A stretch of 64,000 nucleotides of DNA from Proteromonas lacertae (Eukaryota; Sar; Bigyra; Opalinata; Proteromonadidae). Below the pieces are notes generated by a model. It ran no database searches. It saw only the letters and a program-made list of their open reading frames with translations, and was not told where the DNA came from. Made by a program: the position numbers and the translations under genes. Of the stretch, positions 57,351 through 64,000 are shown piece after piece. The stretch spans positions 62,001-126,000 of the forward strand of contig NGBS01000314.1 of assembly GCA_002245135.1 (NCBI GenBank). The letters are read 5' to 3'. Position 1 is the first letter of the stretch. The number at the start of each line of letters is the position of its first letter.

Positions 57351-58189
57351 TTTACCATCTCTACTGTCTGATTTATCTTCAAGTAGATGGAGCTAAAGGT
57401 AAACAACTGTTATTATATTTATTGTACCCTATATTATGTAAAATAATAAGAAATTACGTGGTTGCTTCAGTTCTTATCACCGAATATGGTTAATATGCGT
57501 ATTATGTGTATATTCATAATCATGTCCATTTCTTTTACACAATTCATAATAAAATACATCTATTTCTTTAAATAATTGAAAATCTTATTCAAGCTTTAGT
57601 TTGAAAATTCCATTTATTTTCAAGTTTATTAGGTTATGTCCTATAGATATCAACATAATTTTGTATATTATATTGTATTTTTACAGTAGGAATAGAATAG
57701 GCCCCAATGAATAATACTTCAAGGTGGATTTTAAGAAAAGTGGTTGTGGAATTGCTATCAATGATAATTTTACTAATTTGTATTTTAATATATTTAAGTA
57801 GTTTAATGGTATATTTTATTTATATATAAATAGCGTTTGCAATAAATAAAGAGAAATTAGTGGAAGCAAAGAATAAATACCTATGAAAGCAGTATGAATG
57901 AATGAATGACGAATCAGATAATGAAAATTATAGTGTAAAAGGAAGAAATCCATGTTTAAGACAATCCTTTGAATTATGTTGGTTAGTTGAAACATACCCA
58001 ACAAAACATTCATCAAACGAAGAATATTTGTGAATATTTAAATTCTCTCATTCGTTTGCTTGAAATTAATCGAGTGAGAAGAATTGAATATAGTGTAAGT
58101 AGAATAGTTAAATGTTGTTCCCCATATGGCGGAAATCCCCGTATGGCAGAAATCTATATTGCAGAATGATTCAATCAAAACTAATATGA
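57350..58189. other. Stretch without a supported gene
   Basis: AT-rich sequence with short ORFs only. CCCCATATGGCGGAAATCCC near 58119 and CCGTATGGCAGAAATC near 58139 form a short direct repeat. Nothing else is supported. Confidence 0.4.
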
Positions 58190-58450
58190 TATTCATGATG
58201 TTAGGAGTTAGTTATTAACAAATATATAGTTAGTTTGTCATGTGACCTACATCTGTGATATACTTATTTATGAACTTCATTATTATCAATATTAAACTAA
58301 TTTTTATATATTTTCTATTTTAATTTATCAGTCACTACTAATGTTTAGATACTGAAAAAAGAAAAAAGAAAAAATAAGTTCAAGCCTCACTCAAGCCTGT
58401 TCTTTAATTTCCTTTTTTAAATAAGCTGCTGTTTAAGTTATTGTAAGAAT
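58190..58450 (+). repeat. Family-B element, left-arm fragment
   Basis: TTAGTTTGTCATGTGACCTA (58229), TATTTATGAACTTCATTATT and the TCAAGCCTCACTCAAGCCTG centre match family B. It carries the uninterrupted version of the site used by the MULE at 10056. It ends about 95 bp before the first acyltransferase gene. Confidence 0.8.
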
Positions 58451-58544
58451 AAAAAAACCCTTAATAATAGATTCTATTTATTTTTTATTACCACCACAAA
58501 TACAACAATTTCTTATATACTCTTCCATTTTTCTTTAATAAATA

Positions 58545-60268
58545 ATGAAATATTATATTGATATACAAATATTAAGAGGTTTTTCAATATTATTTATAAT
58601 TTTATTTCATTTTAATATTATTAAAAGCGGTTATAAAGGAGTAGATGTTTTTATATTAATATCAGGATTTTTAGTATACAATCAATACGAGAAAAACAAA
58701 TCAATTCTACTATTTTTAGTATATAGGATACAAAGAATAATGATACTATCATATTTTGTTCAGTTTTCCATACTAAAATTCTATTCAGTATATGATAAAT
58801 ATAATATATCAAATGTAATTGATGAATATAATAATGCTTTGCTATTTGTTTCAAATATTTATTATTATTACATAGGTAATGATTATTTTTTGTCTAATAC
58901 TAAGAAAGTGTTGTTACATTATTGGTATATATCAATGGATCTTCACTTATATTTTATTTATCCATTAATTCATAAAGCAAAAATGATTTTCATATTCATA
59001 TTTTATTTAATATTCTTGATAATTCATATAAAAGATAATAGTTTTTCATATTATTTTGCAATAGCTAGGTTGTATGAATATTTGATAGGAAATACATCAT
59101 TTATATATAGAAGAATAAATAATAAGTACATAAAATATGTTTCTATTATTTTAATTCTCTATTCACTTTCCTTTACATTAAGTAATTACTATATAAGTAA
59201 TATAATAATTCTATTATTTACTTATTTATATTTAGTAAATGAATCACAAAGTATAAGTATATATATTATTGAAAAAATTGGAAATGTATCATATATCTTG
59301 TATCTTATTCATTATCCATTATCAATTAAAAATAATTCAATCATGTTGCTAATTTTATTAATGCCCATATATGTTATTCTTAAATATATAGAAAGCTCTA
59401 TTACTATACATTTAAAAGAATTCAATATAGTATATTCATTAGCATTTGTTCTATTCTATTATTTTATCTGTAGAATTGTGTCATATAAAATATCTAAGAG
59501 TAAAACAGAATTTAAAGATAATATACCTAAACAAACATTTATAAATAATTGTTGTGATAATTTTGAATATAGCAGAAATGATATATTAATTATTGGTGAT
59601 TCTCATTCATATAGATTCCTTGTAAATGTGTTACTTATAATATGTGGAAATGAAATTAAGATATACTATAAATTTGTCCATTCAAACTGGATTATACATA
59701 ATTCTATAAAATATATTAATGATATTTATAACAAATTTTATTGATAATTTCCATGAATATGATATCTTGTAGATTGAATTATAAACTACCTATTTTAATT
59801 GATGAATATACCAAATATGTTTTATTCTTAAAATCAAAATGTAAATATTTAATAGTATATAAACCTACACCAACTTTCAATAAGTCAATAGATTGTTTAA
59901 CACAAATCAAAAATAGAATAGCTATAATAAACTATAATATCACTTATATACCTTTTAATCTGAATATCACATATAATAAATATTTCATTCTCAAAGATCT
60001 ATCAAAATATTATTGTAACAATAGAATATGCAACCTTACATATAATAGTAGATGTATTTACGATGATTACAATCATTTAAATTCATTATTTTATCGTAGT
60101 ATATTTAATATTGTAAAGATTGATATACTAAAATACATTCCACATGTTAAACAAAAAGACATGAAATGCAAAAGTTTTATTGTATATAATAATATAATCC
60201 CTTACAATTGGGTTTTTTTAAGGAGCTTCTGTATTAAATCATATTATAGTAAATCTGATTTACAATAG
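58545..60268 (+). CDS. Acyltransferase-3/SGNH fusion, one frame break
   Basis: The OafA/OAC type O-acetylates sugars at a membrane. The first frame (58545-59744) starts ILRGFSILFIILFHF with the catalytic-type His, then GVDVFILISGFLV, multiple membrane spans, and IIGDSHSYRFL, the SGNH Ser block. The second frame (59741-60268) ends with CIYDDYNHLNSLF, the SGNH Asp-x-x-His triad partner. They overlap by 4 nt in a -1 shift at AAATTTTATTG, so one missing T could account for it. The joined protein would be about 573 residues, like the neighbour at 60667. Intronless. Confidence 0.8.
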
Positions 60269-60666
60269 TATTTAAAACATTTACAAGGAATGCAATTCGA
60301 TAGTCAATTAACAGGTAAATGAATTGAAAAGCAACTTAATAGGGTTTAATCTTTCTATCATATTACATTTAATTCTATCGGCATATTCTTTCTACTGTTA
60401 TAAATGCTAAAAACAGTGATAGTGACATTATAGAACCATGGTGTGATTATGCAAGTGATCCTCTGATGTAGAGAATGAGATTGCCCATTTCCTAGATACT
60501 ATTATTAACATTATTAGATTGAAGTATGAATTAGCTGTTAGAAATTAATAATGTGGAAGCAATAAGTTAAAGAGATGATGAGTAAAACTCAGTTTTAAAG
60601 AAAGCAATTGAAAACAACTAATAACTACAATGAAATTATTACAATTAAAATTGTATTACATATGTA
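60269..60666. other. Spacer between the acyltransferase genes
   Basis: AT-rich, without ORFs of note or repeats that I recognise. Confidence 0.5.
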
Positions 60667-62475
60667 ATGTTTTTTAATGTTATAGAATCTGTCAAAGGTT
60701 TTTCATGTTTATTAATTGTCTTGTATCATATATCACCAAAATTAATACCTAACGGATTTTTAGGAGTAGATCAATTTTTTATATTATCTGGATTTCTTAT
60801 TGTTAACTCTATTCAAAATAGTAAATACAAATCCTTTAAATTTAATGACTTTATTAATAAAAGAATACAGAGAATTATACCATTAAAATGTGTTGTATTA
60901 TATTATGTTTTATATGTGAATAGACATTATCTAAAAGAGACAATATTTGATTTGGAGTATGATTCTATTACATCATTGTTATTCTATTTCAACTATAAGT
61001 TAATTAATGATAATAATGATTATTTTTCTAAAACTACTACTAATTTAATTCTTAATTTTTGGTCTTTATCAGTAGAAGAACAATATTATATATTAATAGC
61101 AATAATATCAATAATTGCTTCAAAATTGAATAATATAACATCTATAATTATTCATATAACCATAATATGTTTATCTTATATATCTTTTTATCACTACTAT
61201 ACAGAATATTATGTTATATCATTCTACAGCGTTATATCTAGAATGTGGGAATTTAGTTGCGGTTCATGCGCTTACTATTATAATAATTATTATTCAAATC
61301 GATATCTTATGTATTTATTTGTTATTATTCAAGTCATGTTAATGTTTTCAAGCAAAATTGGTGTTATTTGTCATGTATATATAAATGCTATAACAGTGTA
61401 TCAAATCAATTACTCAAAATATAATAATGATATATTTTTCTCCAACTATATCATCAGATTTATAGGTAGATTATCCTATTCTATTTATCTATTTCATTAT
61501 TCGAATGTAATGCTGTTTAACTACAAAAAGGGAATAATTGTGACAATATTAGGATCAATTATTTTATATTATATAATTGAACAGCCATTTAGAAAATATA
61601 TATCAGGTTTAGTTATTATTGTATTTTATATAGTATATATTTTTATCTTTTACAGAATGTATGTTAAAGATTATAAATATACTGCAGTAAGGAAAACTGA
61701 TTATTATTTTATAAAAGATATGTGCTCATATGATATAGTAGACTATATAATTAAATCAAGAATTAATATATTGTTATTAGGTGATTCACACGTTTTACAC
61801 TTCATTAGAGCATTTTATAATAATAAATGTGATGTTGTATTATATTATTCATATATATATGATGCTGACATGTATAAAAGCAAATATCGCACAATAAACT
61901 ATTTATTAAAATATAAATTTGATTTAGTAATAATAGGATTTTTTGAACAATTATATAGAAATGAATCATATAAATATAAAATATATTTATTAATAGAATA
62001 CATCAAGAATATTACTAAGAATGTATTAGTTATATCAGATAATCCATTAATAAAAGTTGACCCCAATAATTGTCTCTTATCAAAGAAATGTAGTTATGGT
62101 ATTATTAATATAAATTGTAGTATTATTCCACCTCATAATCTATCCAATTATAAATTCTCAATTAACCTAAATGTTTATGATTATAATACAAATAAATACA
62201 CCGTACAAGGAAATAAATGTGTATTCTTTGCAAAAGGAATTCCTATATATAGGGATCAACATCATTTTAGTGGTTTTTTTGTAGAAACCATTTTAGCAAA
62301 TGAAATACATAATTTGTTAAACCTAATATTAGAAAGAACTATATACAAAGATGTATCTGTTTCTCATATAAAGTTTCATTGTTTGGAAAATGATCATAAT
62401 ATATATAAAAAAATTTGTTATAGAAATAATTATAAAATACAGAATATACATATAACAAATATAAAACATAAATGA
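60667..62475 (+). CDS. Acyltransferase-3/SGNH fusion protein
   Basis: This intact 602-residue intronless paralogue of the preceding gene starts SVKGFSCLLIVLYHISP (conserved His), then FLGVDQFFILSGFLIVN and RIQRIIPL. SLSVEEQYYIL is the family's second signature, and GRLSYSIYLFHY the late one. After about ten membrane spans the SGNH domain begins with ILLLGDSHVLHFIRAF and ends with YRDQHHFSGFF (Asp-x-x-His). It would move acyl groups across or at a membrane onto sugars. Its place beside surface-glycan type genes is suggestive only. Confidence 0.9.
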   Translation: MFFNVIESVKGFSCLLIVLYHISPKLIPNGFLGVDQFFILSGFLIVNSIQNSKYKSFKFNDFINKRIQRIIPLKCVVLYYVLYVNRHYLKETIFDLEYDSITSLLFYFNYKLINDNNDYFSKTTTNLILNFWSLSVEEQYYILIAIISIIASKLNNITSIIIHITIICLSYISFYHYYTEYYVISFYSVISRMWEFSCGSCAYYYNNYYSNRYLMYLFVIIQVMLMFSSKIGVICHVYINAITVYQINYSKYNNDIFFSNYIIRFIGRLSYSIYLFHYSNVMLFNYKKGIIVTILGSIILYYIIEQPFRKYISGLVIIVFYIVYIFIFYRMYVKDYKYTAVRKTDYYFIKDMCSYDIVDYIIKSRINILLLGDSHVLHFIRAFYNNKCDVVLYYSYIYDADMYKSKYRTINYLLKYKFDLVIIGFFEQLYRNESYKYKIYLLIEYIKNITKNVLVISDNPLIKVDPNNCLLSKKCSYGIININCSIIPPHNLSNYKFSINLNVYDYNTNKYTVQGNKCVFFAKGIPIYRDQHHFSGFFVETILANEIHNLLNLILERTIYKDVSVSHIKFHCLENDHNIYKKICYRNNYKIQNIHITNIKHK

Positions 62476-62607
62476 TTTCTCACAGTATTTTATAATTATT
62501 TTCTCACAGTATTTATATTCTCACAGTATTTATGATTCATAAGATTAATCTCATTTATTTGGTAGTACTGTTGTTGGTAATACATCTGAATTATTAACAT
62601 CTATTAA

Positions 62608-63993
62608 TCAATTATCAACATCCAATGTTTTACTCCAGTTCAATAGTTTTACTTCATCATCTTTAGATTCTTCTACTGCTTCTATTGTGGAATTATCAAT
62701 TACATCTTTATGATAATCTGTTGATTTCCATTTTAATTTTCTAAGTGAATAAAGTAAATCATAATGTCTATCATATAATTTTAATAAACTATCCATCATT
62801 TTAAATTTAAAAGAGAAGTAAGAAACTGTATTTGCATATGAGATATAGTTGTCAAATGGATCTAAACTAATATCTATATCATTGTGAATAAAAAGATCAG
62901 AAAATTGATGAAACATAATTAAAAACGGATTGGATAGTTGATATGTTACAAATTTTCCTCTTATATCAAATGAACAGAATCTCAATTGATAAACTACTTT
63001 CCATGGATTGCAATATTGTAAATTATATAACAGAGATCGTCAGTATTGGCCTTAATTGTATCGACGTTACTTGTTGAGACCATGGACTTGCTTATAGCAC
63101 TTATCGATCTTGTTGGATATATCACTAGTGCAGAAGGACTTTGCCTTGGTATTGGTTTCATCGATAGTAGCTATCCTTTCTCCATTGAGGTTCTGAATAT
63201 CGCCTTCAATGTTATTCATCTGGTTCTTGAAGTCCTTGTTGTATCCATTGGTGATCTCAATCTCTTGAAGTAGCTCCTTGAACTTAATCATGTTGTTGTT
63301 GATTACGGTGTTGATTGTCTTGTAATCTTTGTAGTTGACTCTCATCTTATCAAGGACTCCGAGAGTTCCAATTAGTTGATTCTCTAGGTCGGTAAGTTTC
63401 ACTAGACTCTTATCATCGACAGTGGTAATGTACTTGAGCATGTCGTACATGTTGATCTCATCGATGTTGAGACTCCCGGCTATAGACGATAGCAAGGAGC
63501 TCAACTTAGCTAACTTCTCATCCGTGGATGCTTTCAATTGACTAACACTTTCATCGGTGGTATCAATGGAGCCTTTGACTTCTTCAATACTCTTACTCAT
63601 TACTGGGACTTGTTCTTCCAGGTACTGCTTTTACTGATTGCTAGTTCCCGAGATGCTCTTCAAGGATGATGTTACCGACTCTCCAAAGTCTTCTGGCATC
63701 TTACTATCGATAGACTTACTCAGCTCCTTGACTTCCTTCAGATCTCTATCCATCTCTTCCATGTTATCAACTTTACTTTGCACCTCCTTGAGTGTTGTCT
63801 GGATGCTTATACATGCTGGTTGCACCTTGTCTTCCAAGTAGTCCTGGATGTGCTGATGGTCTTGCTCTAGCTTAGGGATCTTCTTACTGACTTCTTCAGA
63901 GTGCTCATCCAGCTTTCTCTTGATTGATTCTATCGATGATGTTACTTCCTCCTGCTGAGTATCGTTGATACTTACTGGAGTACCTCTAATCAC
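62608..63993 (-). pseudogene. Broken coiled-coil ORF of unusual base composition
   Basis: Three same-frame pieces: 63993-63634 (IKRKLDEHSEEVSKKIPKLE and heptads), an in-frame TAA at 63631-63633, then 63630-63067 (more coiled coil, EEVKGSIDTTDESVSQLKAS), then three stops near 63030-63063, then 63027-62608 with a globular segment (FCSFDIRGKFVTYQLSNPF). From 63.0 to 64.0 kb the DNA is far richer in G and C than the rest of the window. The sequence runs off the window. I do not recognise a family; a transposon or recently acquired gene is possible. Confidence 0.5.
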
Positions 63994-64000
63994 ATCTTGA

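Noticed and set aside
57275-57493. Plus-strand 72-codon ORF
   Set aside because: Overlaps the decayed minus-strand coding remnant and has no recognisable feature.
1-64000. CRISPR arrays, rRNA and tRNA genes, giant-virus or Polinton core genes
   Set aside because: I saw no regularly spaced repeats, no tRNA-like GTTCGA arms in a plausible fold, and no capsid, packaging ATPase or DNA polymerase B.

Overview
This is nuclear DNA from an AT-rich, ciliated single-celled eukaryote. Core genes are interrupted by many tiny GT...AG introns, mostly 26-42 nt. TAA, TAG and TGA all act as stops, so the code looks standard. Cilium genes (a CFAP47-type giant ASH-domain protein, a CCP5-type tubulin deglutamylase, a kinesin) point to a flagellate. 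I cannot place it more exactly; the introns lack the ACTAAC 3' motif of trichomonads.

Layout. (1) 0.4-9.0 kb: a tightly packed, intronless block of membrane-anchored glycosyltransferases (GT10, two fucosyltransferase-like genes, GT92 and a GT92 fragment, GT31-like, HtrL/YibB-like, DxD nucleotide-sugar transferase). (2) 9-16 kb and 18.7-22.1 kb: nested transposons. A Mutator-like element (709-bp terminal repeats, 9-bp target duplication) sits in one palindromic element; further palindromic elements with TG...CA ends and 5-bp duplications sit inside one another, and a hAT derivative with an 8-bp duplication sits in another copy. (3) 16.7-18.6 kb, between the nests: a DUF268 protein and an FkbM methyltransferase, both intronless. 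(4) 22.2-53.1 kb: a dense intron-bearing core: pescadillo, Rab GTPase, CCP5, a kinase with a receiver-like N-terminus, CDC20/CDH1, a tandem kinase/pseudokinase, a CAMK-like kinase, a plasma-membrane-type Ca2+-ATPase, YchF GTPase, a small acidic protein, CFAP47 and kinesin. Four gene pairs are head-to-head over about 120-220 bp. (5) 53.2-58.5 kb: decayed hAT and Mutator-like remnants. (6) 58.5-62.5 kb: two intronless acyltransferase-3/SGNH genes. (7) 62.6-64 kb: a broken coiled-coil ORF of clearly higher GC.

The glycosyltransferases, methyltransferase, DUF268 protein and O-acyltransferases would plausibly build and decorate surface or secreted glycans; they lie only in the transposon-rich parts. 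The core carries ribosome biogenesis, cell cycle, calcium and cilium functions.

The most striking observations are two probable U12-type introns (5' ATATC[C/T]TTTT, about 60 nt, ending AA or AG) among roughly 30-nt introns; the nested transposons with readable target duplications and paralogous empty sites; a receiver-like domain fused to a kinase; a His/Cys-rich insertion in the Ca2+-ATPase; and several single-base frame breaks in otherwise conserved genes.
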